DNA of 64,000 bases from NBLH01 sp050296515 (GCA_050296515.1 JBNKRJ010000091.1:62001-126000); one strand, 5' to 3'; counted from the first letter of the stretch, positions 42,106-51,822 are shown. Notes: generated by a model from the letters alone, not told the origin. Numbers and translations: made by a program.

Positions 42106-43486
42106 TAAAATCTGCTGTATAGGAGCTGGCTATGTTGGAGGACCAACAATGGCAGTTATTGCTCAAAAGTGCCCTGAGATTAAAGTTACTGTTGTAGACA
42201 TTAATGAACAACGAATAAAGGATTGGAATGATGAAGATTTAGAGAAGCTTCCAATTTACGAGCCTGGATTAAAAGAAGTAGTTGCCGAAGCCCGGGGAAG
42301 AAACCTTTTCTTCTCAACTAATATTAATAAAGCAATTGTTGAATCTGAAATGATTTTTATTTCAGTCAATACTCCCACCAAAACCTATGGCAAAGGAAAA
42401 GGGATGGCAGCCGATTTGAAATATATAGAGCTTTGTGCCCGCCAGATTGCAGAGGTTTCAACCTCGGATAAAATTGTAGTGGAGAAATCAACGTTACCCG
42501 TAAGAACTGCAGAAACAATAAGAGCAATTCTGGATAATATCGGTAATGGTGTAAATTTCCAAATCTTGTCGAACCCAGAATTTTTAGCCGAAGGAACTGC
42601 TATTACTGATTTACAGAACGCTGACAGGGTGCTAATTGGTGGTGAGCAAACTCGTGAAGGAAAGGATGCAATGGATGCTCTCACTGAAATTTATGCCCAC
42701 TGGCTTCCAAAGGAAAGAATATTACAAACCAATGTTTGGTCCTCAGAATTATCTAAACTTACTGCTAATGCCTTTTTGGCGCAAAGGATTTCTTCAATAA
42801 ATTCGTTATCAGCCCTTTGCGAAAAAACTGAAGCAAATATAGAAGAAGTCGCCCGGGCTATTGGTTCAGATAGCCGGATTGGCCCTAAATTTCTAAAATC
42901 TTCGGTTGGATTTGGTGGTTCCTGCTTCCAAAAAGATATTTTAAACCTGGTATATATTTGCAGAAGTCTTGGTTTACAAGAAGTAGCCGATTACTGGGAA
43001 CAGGTAATTATCATGAACGATTATCAGAAAAAACGTTTTGCTGATAACATTATCGTTACTCTATTTAATACAGTCTCGGGCAAGAAGATAGCTTTTTTAG
43101 GCTGGGCTTTTAAAAAAGATACCAATGATACGCGCGAAACTGCAGCCATGTATGTTGCTGATCATTTAATGGAAGATTTGGCAAATATTGCAGTTTATGA
43201 TCCCAAAGTTAAACAAGAACAGATGTTTGCAGATTTGGATTATCTAAAAACAAGATTACCAGAAGAAAATAAAAGACAACTTCAAGCCGTAAACGATCCA
43301 TACGAAGCTTGTAAAAATGCGCATGCTATAGCCGTTCTCACTGAATGGGATGAGTTTAAAGAATATGATTGGCAAAGAATTTATGATAGCATGATGAAGC
43401 CAGCGTTTGTTTTTGATGGGAGGAATATTTTGGATGGAGAGAAGTTGAGAGAGATTGGGTTTGAGTATTGGGGGATTGGGAAATAA
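42095..43486 (+). CDS. ugd: UDP-glucose 6-dehydrogenase, eukaryote-like form
   Basis: Ugd oxidises UDP-glucose to UDP-glucuronate. The protein (about 463 residues) begins I-C-C-I-G-A-G-Y-V-G-G-P-T and has I-S-V-N-T-P-T-K-T-Y-G. E-K-S-T-L-P-V-R and the catalytic-cysteine loop V-G-F-G-G-S-C-F-Q-K-D-I-L-N-L-V-Y follow, then F-K-K-D-T-N-D-T-R-E-T. These phrases follow animal UGDH closely, unlike the shorter bacterial Ugd and unlike wbpA at 37.5 kb. The start at 42095 overlaps the Wzz-like stop by 11 bases. The product would feed glucuronate into the polysaccharide. Confidence 0.93.
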   Translation: MKISKICCIGAGYVGGPTMAVIAQKCPEIKVTVVDINEQRIKDWNDEDLEKLPIYEPGLKEVVAEARGRNLFFSTNINKAIVESEMIFISVNTPTKTYGKGKGMAADLKYIELCARQIAEVSTSDKIVVEKSTLPVRTAETIRAILDNIGNGVNFQILSNPEFLAEGTAITDLQNADRVLIGGEQTREGKDAMDALTEIYAHWLPKERILQTNVWSSELSKLTANAFLAQRISSINSLSALCEKTEANIEEVARAIGSDSRIGPKFLKSSVGFGGSCFQKDILNLVYICRSLGLQEVADYWEQVIIMNDYQKKRFADNIIVTLFNTVSGKKIAFLGWAFKKDTNDTRETAAMYVADHLMEDLANIAVYDPKVKQEQMFADLDYLKTRLPEENKRQLQAVNDPYEACKNAHAIAVLTEWDEFKEYDWQRIYDSMMKPAFVFDGRNILDGEKLREIGFEYWGIGK

Positions 43487-43537
43487 TTAAAGCCTAAAAG
43501 CTAGAAAAAGTATTATCAAAAAAATAATTTTTTAGAT

Positions 43538-44410
43538 ATGAAAGGAATCATATTAGCAGGAGGTAGTGGCACGAGACTTTACCCAATCACTAAAGGCGTT
43601 TCAAAACAATTATTGCCTGTATACGATAAACCTATGATTTACTACCCGCTTTCAGTATTAATGTTAGCTAATATAACTGAGATTCTTATTATTTCTACAC
43701 CTGAAGACCTACCAGGTTTTAAACGATTATTGGGCACAGGAAAGGATTGGGGACTTTCTTTTGAATACGCAGAACAGCCTTCGCCAGATGGCTTAGCACA
43801 GGCTTTTATTATTGGAGAAGAATTTATTGGAACTGATGATGTTTGTCTGGTTTTAGGAGATAATATTTTCTACGGCCATGGTTTACCTGAAATATTAAGA
43901 GCCGCAAGAAAAAATGTTGAAACGGAAAAGAAGGCCACAGTTTTTGGTTATTATGTAAACGATCCCGAACGATATGGTGTGGCAGAATTTGACAACACTG
44001 GTAAAGTGACATCTATTGAAGAAAAACCAGCTCATCCTAAATCGAATTATGCAGTTGTAGGATTGTATTTTTACCCCAATAATGTTACTGAAATAGCCAA
44101 AAATATAAAGCCTTCGGATAGAGGTGAATTAGAAATAACAACTGTTAACCAGGAATACCTAAAACAAAGTACGCTAAAAGTTGAATTAATGGGTCGTGGA
44201 TTTGCCTGGCTGGATACCGGAACCCATGAAAGCCTGATTGAAGCTGGCAGCTTTGTTGAAACGCTACAAAAGAGAACAGGCTTAATGGTATCCTGCCCTG
44301 AAGAAATTGCCTACAAAAGACAATTTATTAATAAGGAACAGCTAATACAACTGGCAAAACCTTTAAGTAAAAATTCATATGGACAATATCTGCAAAAACT
44401 AGCAATGTAA
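43538..44410 (+). CDS. rmlA: Glucose-1-phosphate thymidylyltransferase
   Basis: RmlA joins dTTP and glucose 1-phosphate to give dTDP-glucose. The 290-residue product has G-I-I-L-A-G-G-S-G-T-R-L-Y-P near the start, K-P-M-I-Y-Y-P-L near residue 25, E-Q-P-S-P-D-G-L-A-Q-A-F near 77 and G-D-N-I-F-Y-G-H. E-E-K-P-x-x-P-K-S-N-Y-A-V-V-G-L-Y-F-Y and W-L-D-T-G-T-H follow. All are standard. First of three adjacent rml genes; the rmlC start follows its stop directly. Confidence 0.96.
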   Translation: MKGIILAGGSGTRLYPITKGVSKQLLPVYDKPMIYYPLSVLMLANITEILIISTPEDLPGFKRLLGTGKDWGLSFEYAEQPSPDGLAQAFIIGEEFIGTDDVCLVLGDNIFYGHGLPEILRAARKNVETEKKATVFGYYVNDPERYGVAEFDNTGKVTSIEEKPAHPKSNYAVVGLYFYPNNVTEIAKNIKPSDRGELEITTVNQEYLKQSTLKVELMGRGFAWLDTGTHESLIEAGSFVETLQKRTGLMVSCPEEIAYKRQFINKEQLIQLAKPLSKNSYGQYLQKLAM

Positions 44411-44980
44411 ATGAACATTATTAAGACAAAAATAAAAGACCTGGTAATTATTGAACCAAAAGTTTTTAAAGATGAAAGAGGTTACTTCTTTGAATCCTAT
44501 AATGAAAAAAAGTTTATTGAAGCAATCTGTCAAACTAAATTTGTTCAGGATAATGAATCAAAGTCATCTAAGGGTGTATTAAGAGGTCTGCACTATCAAT
44601 TACCTCCTTTTGCACAGTCTAAGTTAGTACGCGTTATTAATGGTGAAGTGCTTGACGTAGCCGTTGATATTAGGAAAGGTTCTCCTACATTTGGACAATA
44701 CAAAGGTGTTTTGTTAAGTTCTGAAAATAAAAAACAATTTTTTATTCCACGTGGATTTGCTCATGGTTTCCTGGTATTAAGTGAAACAGCAGTTTTTAGC
44801 TACAAGTGCGATAATTATTATGCTCCAGATTATGAACGAAGTATCAATTTTGATGATCCTCACTTAAATATTTATTGGACAGTTGATTTAAAAGATTTAA
44901 AGCTTTCGGAAAAAGATAGGCGTGGAGTTTCCTTTAATGAGGCTGATATGTTTGATTATAATAACAATCTGTATGAATAA
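44411..44980 (+). CDS. rmlC: dTDP-4-dehydrorhamnose 3,5-epimerase
   Basis: RmlC epimerises dTDP-4-keto-6-deoxyglucose at C3 and C5. The 189-residue cupin has R-G-Y-F-F-E-S-Y, Q-D-N-E-S-K-S-S-K-G-V-L-R-G-L-H-Y-Q (catalytic His) and V-A-V-D-I-R-K-G-S-P-T-F-G-Q-Y. F-I-P-R-G-F-A-H-G-F and Y-K-C-D-N-Y-Y follow. It follows rmlA with no gap and overlaps rmlB by 8 bases. Confidence 0.95.
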   Translation: MNIIKTKIKDLVIIEPKVFKDERGYFFESYNEKKFIEAICQTKFVQDNESKSSKGVLRGLHYQLPPFAQSKLVRVINGEVLDVAVDIRKGSPTFGQYKGVLLSSENKKQFFIPRGFAHGFLVLSETAVFSYKCDNYYAPDYERSINFDDPHLNIYWTVDLKDLKLSEKDRRGVSFNEADMFDYNNNLYE

Positions 44981-45998
44981 AAGTATATTAATTACCGGCG
45001 GCGCAGGATTTATAGGATCCAATTTTATTCCTTATTTTTTACACAAATATTCTGATTATCATTTGATTAATTTGGATAAATTGACCTATGCTGGGAATCT
45101 AGAAAACCTTAAAGAAATTGAAAACTATGAACGATATACTTTTGTTCAGGGAGATATTTGTAACAGGGAGTTAATCAAGTACTTATTTAAAACCTACGAT
45201 ATAAGAGGTGTTATTCATTTTGCAGCAGAATCGCATGTCGATAATTCAATTTCAGGTCCGGAGGTGTTTATTCAGACAAATATAAATGGTACATTTACTT
45301 TATTGGATGTTGCCAGATCTTATTGGATGAATGCTCCAAAAGAATATAAAAAAGGTTATGAGAACTGTCGTTTTCATCATATTTCTACAGATGAAGTTTA
45401 CGGAACATTGGGTGAGACTGGTCTATTTCAGGAAACCACTCCTTATGCACCCAACTCACCATATTCTGCAGCAAAGGCAAGTTCCGACTTTTTAGTCAGA
45501 GCCTATCACCATACTTACGGGATGGATGTAAGCACCAGTAATTGTTCCAATAATCACGGTCCTAAACAACACAATGAAAAATTAATACCTGTAATTATCC
45601 GTAAAGCAATAAATGGAGAAAATATTCCAATTTATGGAGATGGTAAAAATATTAGGGATTGGTTGTACGTAATGGATCATTGTACTGGTATCGACTTGGT
45701 TTTTCATAAAGGAAAATCAGGTGAAACTTATAATATTGGAGGACGAAACGAAAAAACAAACCTTGAAATAGTTCATCATATTTGTAAAGTTTTAGATAAA
45801 AAGCAACCTAAATCTAATGGCTCATACAAAGATCAAATTACTTTTGTTGAAGACAGAGCCGGACATGATAGAAGATATGCCATTGACGCAACAAAAATAG
45901 AAGATGAATTAGGTTGGAAAGCTAAAGAAAATTTTGAAAGTGGAATTGGGTTGACGATTGATTGGTATATAAAAAAGAAAATATATGAACAAACATAA
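44973..45998 (+). CDS. rmlB: dTDP-glucose 4,6-dehydratase
   Basis: RmlB makes dTDP-4-keto-6-deoxyglucose. The 341-residue product has I-T-G-G-A-G-F-I-G-S-N-F, F-A-A-E-S-H-V-D-N-S-I, S-T-D-E-V-Y-G-T-L-G-E, Y-S-A-A-K-A-S-S-D (catalytic Tyr/Lys) and the substrate-binding N-N-H-G-P-K-Q. The ATG at 44973 overlaps the rmlC stop (ATGAATAA) and starts right at the Rossmann fold; the frame open to 44922 is not needed. No rmlD follows, so the last step to dTDP-L-rhamnose is not encoded in this window. Confidence 0.95.
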   Translation: MNKSILITGGAGFIGSNFIPYFLHKYSDYHLINLDKLTYAGNLENLKEIENYERYTFVQGDICNRELIKYLFKTYDIRGVIHFAAESHVDNSISGPEVFIQTNINGTFTLLDVARSYWMNAPKEYKKGYENCRFHHISTDEVYGTLGETGLFQETTPYAPNSPYSAAKASSDFLVRAYHHTYGMDVSTSNCSNNHGPKQHNEKLIPVIIRKAINGENIPIYGDGKNIRDWLYVMDHCTGIDLVFHKGKSGETYNIGGRNEKTNLEIVHHICKVLDKKQPKSNGSYKDQITFVEDRAGHDRRYAIDATKIEDELGWKAKENFESGIGLTIDWYIKKKIYEQT

Positions 45999-46532
45999 TT
46001 TTTAAAAAATTACAATGTTTGGTCTTGCATACATTGATTTACAAACAGTTGCATTACCGGCAAAAATATATAACAGCATGATGAACCATCTTGGTTATGA
46101 TACTTTGATGAATCAGCTGATAAATACCAGGATATTTTATCTTACCTAATTTAAAAACAAAAAATAACAATTAAATCCTTTCTTTATATTTGATGGAAAA
46201 ATAATTTTGATAAAGAGAAATTACATATTCTTTTTTTATACAAAGAATCTTGTAAGGTATTCCGCTAACAATAGAACAATATTATAAGTAACGGCCTAAA
46301 TCGAATAACCGTAATAATGAATAAACCAAATATTTAATTCAACATAGGAACGGATGTTTTACTAAAATAAATTAAAAATATAGACAAGCATCAAAATTGT
46401 TCTACTATATTGATGATTGACTGATAAAAATTATATTCTATTAATTCCTAAAGTAACTTTGTTTAAAAACAAGGTTGGTTAAAAAATACATATCTTATTT
46501 TTATATATTAATATTGTGGAAGATTTATTTAG
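45999..46532 (+). other. Long AT-rich intergenic region with a possible gene remnant
   Basis: This 534-base gap separates the sugar-nucleotide genes from the first assembly module. At 46015-46149 there is a 44-codon frame (starts M-F-G-L-A-Y-I-D-L-Q) whose hydrophobic and charged pattern is protein-like. It has no recognisable relative and may be the remnant of a lost gene, rmlD's usual position being here. TAACTTTG at 46454-46461 matches the -7 consensus and probably drives the module starting at 46533. The remainder is very A+T-rich and holds nothing recognised. Confidence 0.45.
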
Positions 46533-47459
46533 ATGAATAGTAAAATATTATTTTTAGATGGAAACTCTGAAGAAGAGTTTTATAATACTGCAAGAAATAA
46601 ATATAAAAATGTACATGCAACCAGCATATTCATTAAAAATAACATTTATTTTAAAATTATACGTAGACTATTATTGAAAGCAAGAATACCATTTTTGCCA
46701 CTCCTATTTGGGAAATGGAAATCACAACTAGATCGTTATGATTTATTTATTATCTCAGCATCCTTTTATAGTAATGAAATTCACCAGTATATTCTAAATA
46801 AAAAAAACAATTCTAGAATAATTCATTGGTACTGGAACCCGGTAACAGATGGAGTCATGCCATACAGATTAGGTATTAGTTCATATGAATTATGGTCGTT
46901 TGATAAAAAAGACTGTCAAAAATACTGTATGAATTATATTCCAACTTACTATTTTTCTCATATTATACTAGATCAAAATGAAATTGAATTTGATGTATAT
47001 TTTATTGGGGCTGATAAGGGAAGATTAGACAAGCTTATTGAAGTTCAAAAAATTATTGAATCAGTAAGACTTAAAGCTAATTTTCACATAACTAAATCGA
47101 AAGGAATTAAGCCTACCCATGATTATCAATTTATGAGGAAGATTTCTTATAATAAAGTTTTAGAAAATATTTCTAAAAGTAGGGCTATATTAGATTATGT
47201 CCAACCTGGCCAAGAAGGATTAACTCAACGCACAATGGAATCCATTTTTTTAAAGAAAAAATTAATTACAAATGATAAGAATATAGTCAATTATGATTTC
47301 TATAAAAAAGAAAACATCTTCATTCTAGAAAACGATCCTTTAGATGAATTGTCTGAATTCGTAAAATCTAAATATGTCACATTAGAACCTGAAATAATTA
47401 AAAAATATGATTTTGATACTTGGCTTAATTATTTATTGTCTAATAAAAATAATAATTAA
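46533..47459 (+). CDS. Putative capsular polysaccharide glycosyltransferase-like protein
   Basis: This 308-residue protein has no signal peptide or membrane helix. The C-terminal half (F-D-V-Y-F-I-G-A-D-K-G-R-L, then Y-x-x-V-L-E-N-I-S-K-S-R-A-I-L-D-Y and G-L-T-Q-R-T-M-E-S-I-F-L-K-K-K-L-I-T-N) follows the donor half of GT-B fold transferases of the CgeB/capsule type. A W-Y-W-N-P-V segment lies in the N-terminal half. It is likely a transferase acting on the repeat unit; donor and acceptor are unknown. Its stop overlaps the next start (TAATG). Confidence 0.6.
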   Translation: MNSKILFLDGNSEEEFYNTARNKYKNVHATSIFIKNNIYFKIIRRLLLKARIPFLPLLFGKWKSQLDRYDLFIISASFYSNEIHQYILNKKNNSRIIHWYWNPVTDGVMPYRLGISSYELWSFDKKDCQKYCMNYIPTYYFSHIILDQNEIEFDVYFIGADKGRLDKLIEVQKIIESVRLKANFHITKSKGIKPTHDYQFMRKISYNKVLENISKSRAILDYVQPGQEGLTQRTMESIFLKKKLITNDKNIVNYDFYKKENIFILENDPLDELSEFVKSKYVTLEPEIIKKYDFDTWLNYLLSNKNNN

Positions 47460-48556
47460 TGCTATATATCATTTCTATATTTTTTATATCTATAGGATTA
47501 GTAAAGAAGGATTCTAAGTTAATATTCTCACTTCTATTACTTATTATAATTATTTTATTTGCAGGAAATACACATAATCCCGATTTTTATAATTATTTAG
47601 AAAATTACAATCAAAAAAAGGCTGTAATTTTTAATAACCAATTTGAATTCGGGTTTCAACAATTAAATAGGCTATGCTATACATTAGGTTTAAGTTACAA
47701 CCAATTCTTGTTACTTGTTACTATTATTGGTTATTCTTTAATTAATAGTACAATTTCACTTTTCACAAAAAATAAACTTTATGTTTACACTTTATATTTT
47801 GTATACCCTTTCTTATTTGATGTCGTTCAGATTCGAAATTTTCTTGCCATGTCAGTAATAATATATGGTAGCAGATATATCATTACTTATCAGAAAAATT
47901 ATATTAAATTCATTATTTACATATTTATTGCTGCAAGTTTTCATATAACCTCTTATTTCTACCTGTTAATTTTACTTATTCAAATTAAAAATAATAAAAT
48001 ACTTTTTATTTCTATTGTATCTTTTACAATAATAGGTATTCTCTTTTTACCAATTTTTGAACAATTACTGCAAAGTTTTCTTCCAAATGTTAAAATTATA
48101 AAATATTTCCACTCTAATACTAGTATAATTACGAAGCTAGGGATAATCATATATTTTGGATTTTCTTTAGTCTTGGTTTTCACTGCGAAAAAAAAAGTTG
48201 AATGGACAGATAAAAATTCAAGTTTTCCTAACGAAAATAACTTGCTTACACATGACGATAATACAGGAACAAATAAATTAGATGTAGAAGCAATTTATAA
48301 GATAAACATAATATGCCTATTTTCAATTTTTTTAGTAGTTACAAATTTAAGTTTTTTTAGGTTATATCGGAATATATTCATTTTAAACTACATACTTTAT
48401 GGAATAGCTTTAGTTAAAATGAAAAAGAATTATAAATACTATCTTTTTAGTATAAGTATTCTAATTTTTACTCTATTTTCCTTTTTTTATCTAATCATCT
48501 TTGCACAAGGAGCAAGTGTATTTGGAGCAATTTTCAATAATAATCTTGTATTTTAA
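47459..48556 (+). CDS. wzy: EpsG-family polysaccharide polymerase (Wzy)
   Basis: This 365-residue protein has about ten membrane helices. The N-terminal part has N-P-D-F-Y-N-Y-L-E-N-Y and E-F-G-F-Q-Q-L-N-R-L, followed by Q-I-R-N-F-L-A-M-S-V-I-I and A-A-S-F-H-I-T-S-Y-F-Y. This pattern is that of the EpsG family, which acts as Wzy-type polymerases joining lipid-linked repeat units in the periplasm. It is the polymerase of assembly module 1, next to its flippase gene. Wzy proteins vary widely, so specificity cannot be read. Confidence 0.78.
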   Translation: MLYIISIFFISIGLVKKDSKLIFSLLLLIIIILFAGNTHNPDFYNYLENYNQKKAVIFNNQFEFGFQQLNRLCYTLGLSYNQFLLLVTIIGYSLINSTISLFTKNKLYVYTLYFVYPFLFDVVQIRNFLAMSVIIYGSRYIITYQKNYIKFIIYIFIAASFHITSYFYLLILLIQIKNNKILFISIVSFTIIGILFLPIFEQLLQSFLPNVKIIKYFHSNTSIITKLGIIIYFGFSLVLVFTAKKKVEWTDKNSSFPNENNLLTHDDNTGTNKLDVEAIYKINIICLFSIFLVVTNLSFFRLYRNIFILNYILYGIALVKMKKNYKYYLFSISILIFTLFSFFYLIIFAQGASVFGAIFNNNLVF

Positions 48557-48593
48557 TAAAATAAAACTTGCAATTAAAGTTTAAGAGTCATAA

Positions 48594-50027
48594 ATGAATA
48601 GTAAGGCATTTCAAATTATAAAGAATCTTTCATATACATTTACATCTAATTTAGTTGCCTTACTGGTATCTACATTAATTATTTTAATAGTACCTAAGTT
48701 GATTGGAATCAATAGTTACGGCTATTGGCAGCTCTATATCTTTTATACTAGTTATATAGGCTTTATGCATCTTGGATGGAATGATGGAATCTATCTAAGA
48801 TATGGAGGGTATAAATATATTGAATTAGATAAGAAGTTGTTTTTTTCTCAGTTTTACATGCTGCTTATATTACAGATGTTTTTTACATCTATCCTAATTA
48901 TTTATTCAGTACTGAATATAAGCGAACCAAATAGAAGATTTATCCTGATTTCTACGGCAGTTACCTTACTTCTTTCAAATACTAGATATTTCCTTTTTTA
49001 TGTTTTACAATCAACAAACAGAGTTTCAGATTATGCGAAGGTAACTATTATAGACAGAACTATATATATTACTATTATATGTGCTATGCTAATCAATGGG
49101 TATAGAGAATTTAAGCTCCTAATACTTGCTGATATTTTTGCTAAATTTTTATCTTTAATCATAGCATCAATTTATTGTAAAGACATAGTATATAAAAAAG
49201 TTACGTCATTTATTTTTACTTTCCAAGAAGCTTTTGAAAACATTCGAGTTGGTATAAAATTGATGTTTTCAAATATTGGTAACATGTTAATAATTGGTAT
49301 TATAAGATTTGGAATAGAACGAGCATGGAACGTAGGTACCTTTGGAAAGGTTTCTCTTGTTTTGAGTATATCAAATGCAATTATGCTTTTCATCAATACT
49401 GTAGGTATAGTATTTTTCCCAATACTAAAACGTTCGGATGAAAGTAAATTGCCCAATTTATATATAACAATGAGAAGTATCTTGGTCATCCTTTTATTAT
49501 CTTTTTTACTTTTATATTATCCTATAAAAATAGCCCTATTATTTTGGCTTCCAAAATACGCAGATAGCATAATATACATGTCATTAGTATTTCCGATGGT
49601 TGTATTTGAAGGTAAAATGACTCTCCTTGTAAATACGTATATGAAGACATTACGAAAGGAAAAACTATTATTGAAGTTAAATATTTCTTTTGTACTCCTA
49701 AGTCTACTTTTTACAATCTTTTTTACCATCTTATTTAAGAATTTAAATCTAGCAGTTTTATCTATTTTAATAATACTTGGTCTGAGAAGTATTATGGCAG
49801 AAGTACTATTGTCTAAGATTTTAGGAATATCAGTAACAAAGGATATTATTATAGAATTAGCAATTACCATTATCTTTGTAATTGTTTCTTGGTTTATAAA
49901 TTCATGGGTATCATTTTTTTTGTTTTTTATATCATATCTTATTTATATGATAATAAAAAGTTCTGAAATTAAATATGCAATTTTAGTGATAAAACCGATG
50001 TTCATTAAAACAAATAATAGCAATTGA
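48594..50027 (+). CDS. wzx: Polysaccharide flippase (Wzx), module 1
   Basis: This 477-residue membrane protein has 12-14 helices and the MOP-family layout of Wzx. It has an early N-L-S-Y-T-F-T-S-N-L-V-A-L-L-V-S-T segment and I-N-S-Y-G-Y-W-Q-L-Y before the second helix. It would move undecaprenyl-linked repeat units to the periplasmic side. Clearly A+T-rich. It is distinct from the second flippase at 55960, which is shorter and not similar by eye. Confidence 0.85.
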   Translation: MNSKAFQIIKNLSYTFTSNLVALLVSTLIILIVPKLIGINSYGYWQLYIFYTSYIGFMHLGWNDGIYLRYGGYKYIELDKKLFFSQFYMLLILQMFFTSILIIYSVLNISEPNRRFILISTAVTLLLSNTRYFLFYVLQSTNRVSDYAKVTIIDRTIYITIICAMLINGYREFKLLILADIFAKFLSLIIASIYCKDIVYKKVTSFIFTFQEAFENIRVGIKLMFSNIGNMLIIGIIRFGIERAWNVGTFGKVSLVLSISNAIMLFINTVGIVFFPILKRSDESKLPNLYITMRSILVILLLSFLLLYYPIKIALLFWLPKYADSIIYMSLVFPMVVFEGKMTLLVNTYMKTLRKEKLLLKLNISFVLLSLLFTIFFTILFKNLNLAVLSILIILGLRSIMAEVLLSKILGISVTKDIIIELAITIIFVIVSWFINSWVSFFLFFISYLIYMIIKSSEIKYAILVIKPMFIKTNNSN

Positions 50028-50068
50028 ACTAAGTAATAATTCATGAATTTAAATTTTATATTCAACTT

Positions 50069-51175
50069 ATGAAACTTATAATAAATACAGTAAATTTACA
50101 AATAGGTGGAGCCTTGCAAAGATCAATCTCATTTTTAAATGAACTAAAATCATTTGGCAAAGATGAATATCATGTTTTCTACTCTGAAAGTATAGGTAGT
50201 CAAATTGAATTAGAAGAATTTCCTTCCAATTTTCATTTTTACTATTTTGAAAAAAGTCCAGCATCATTAAAAACAAGGCGAAAGACGATTTCTAAATTTA
50301 ATAAACTTGAAAAAATTTTAAAGCCAGATATTGCATTTTCGTTTGTTGGACCTGCCTATTGGAAACCAAAATTCACAACACATTTAGTTGGTTTTGGCAT
50401 TCCACACATAGTTTATAACGATTACAGCTATGTTAGAAACCTCTCGTTAAAAACAAAATTGGAAATGGTTTATAAGAAATTTTGGACTAAATACGAAGCT
50501 GACCATTTTGTAGTGCAAACAGAGGATGTAAAAGAAAAATTAGCCAAAAATCTTTCAATACCTGAAAAAAAAATTTATATTGTAACAAATGGCATTGGTA
50601 TCCAATACAAAAATACTCAAATAAAAAAAGTAAAGAATGATACAAAAAAATTATTACTAATTAGTAGATATAGGCCTAGCAAGAATTTTGAAATCATTAA
50701 TGATGTAATTGAACATTTAAAAAAGAAATCAATAAAAGTAGAATTTCATGTGACAATTGAAGATATAGACTTTAATCGTTTATTTGCATCAAATCAAGAC
50801 TGGGTTATAAATCATGGACCAATAAAATCTAAAGATTGTCCAGAATTATATAATCAATGCGATGCTATGTTTTTGCCAACTCAGTTGGAATGTTTTTCGG
50901 CCTCCTATCCGGAAGCAATGAAAATGGAAAGACCGATTCTCACATCAGACCTGTCATTTGCCCATACAGTTTGTGGTGATGCAGCCTTGTATTTTGATAA
51001 TTCAAATGCAAAAGATATTGCTGAGAAGATTGAAATGCTCTTTCTTGACAATGGAATTTATTCAAAGCTTGTAGAAAATGGAAAGGAAAGGCTTAAAGTC
51101 TTTCAAAGCTCAAAGGAGCAAGCTGAATCATATATCAAAATTTGCGGAGAAATTATAAATAAAGAGCGAATATAA
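50069..51175 (+). CDS. Glycosyltransferase family 4 (GT-B)
   Basis: This 368-residue retaining glycosyltransferase has an N-terminal G-G-A-L-Q-R-S acceptor-domain loop and L-L-L-I-S-R-Y-R-P-S-K-N near residue 195. The E-x7-E donor motif region is E-C-F-S-A-S-Y-P-E-A-M near 275. It probably adds one sugar to the module 1 repeat unit on the cytoplasmic face. Donor sugar unknown. Confidence 0.85.
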   Translation: MKLIINTVNLQIGGALQRSISFLNELKSFGKDEYHVFYSESIGSQIELEEFPSNFHFYYFEKSPASLKTRRKTISKFNKLEKILKPDIAFSFVGPAYWKPKFTTHLVGFGIPHIVYNDYSYVRNLSLKTKLEMVYKKFWTKYEADHFVVQTEDVKEKLAKNLSIPEKKIYIVTNGIGIQYKNTQIKKVKNDTKKLLLISRYRPSKNFEIINDVIEHLKKKSIKVEFHVTIEDIDFNRLFASNQDWVINHGPIKSKDCPELYNQCDAMFLPTQLECFSASYPEAMKMERPILTSDLSFAHTVCGDAALYFDNSNAKDIAEKIEMLFLDNGIYSKLVENGKERLKVFQSSKEQAESYIKICGEIINKERI

Positions 51176-51210
51176 TCATAAAGAGAATTCATAATTAACC
51201 GAAGTTAATC

Positions 51211-51822
51211 ATGTATAAACTAAGGCAACAAATAAAGAGATATGGAATTATCGGAATATTAAATCTCTCAATCAATTATTTGAGGACAAAATTACTATTT
51301 CCTCAAGCCAAAATAATACGATTTCCATTCGAAATTAGAGGAAAAAGTCAAGTAGAAATAGGTGCTAAATTTGTTACTGGAGTTGGATGTCGATTGGAAG
51401 TAGTTTCTGAAGATTTTTTCGCAAAAAAAAAGAAGATCATTATCGGTAATAATGTACAAATTAACGATAATGTACATATTGCTGCTGCAAAAAACATCAC
51501 AATAAAAGATAATGTACTTATTGCAAGCAAGGTATTCATATCTGATCATAATCATGGCAAATATTCAGGAGACAATCCTGATTCGCCCAATAGTATTCCA
51601 ATTGAACGCCCAATTGTAGCATCAGAAATATTAATTGAAGAAAATGTTTGGATTGGTGAATTTGTCTCAATTCTGCCAGGTGTTACAATTGGAAAAGGAT
51701 CCATTATAGGCACCATGTCAGTAGTTACTAAGAATATTCCTGAATACAGTATCGCAGTTGGTAGTCCAGCAAAGGTCGTCAAAAATTATAATTTTGAGAC
51801 CCAAAAGTGGGAAAAGGTCTAA
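51211..51822 (+). CDS. Hexapeptide-repeat O-acetyltransferase
   Basis: This 203-residue protein has an N-terminal helical segment and a left-handed beta-helix (I-G-N-N-V-Q-I-N-D-N-V-H-I, I-K-D-N-V-L-I-A-S). The catalytic loop is S-D-H-N-H-G and the C-terminal I-G-A-x-S-V-V-T-K-N-I-P motif is present in variant form (I-G-T-M-S-V-V-T-K-N-I-P). This is the WcaF/maltose O-acetyltransferase-like group. It likely acetylates a sugar of the module 1 glycan. Confidence 0.85.
   Translation: MYKLRQQIKRYGIIGILNLSINYLRTKLLFPQAKIIRFPFEIRGKSQVEIGAKFVTGVGCRLEVVSEDFFAKKKKIIIGNNVQINDNVHIAAAKNITIKDNVLIASKVFISDHNHGKYSGDNPDSPNSIPIERPIVASEILIEENVWIGEFVSILPGVTIGKGSIIGTMSVVTKNIPEYSIAVGSPAKVVKNYNFETQKWEKV

Noticed and set aside
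46015..46149. Remnant of rmlD
   Set aside because: The position fits but the 44 codons show no Rossmann motif or other RmlD feature, so identity cannot be claimed.
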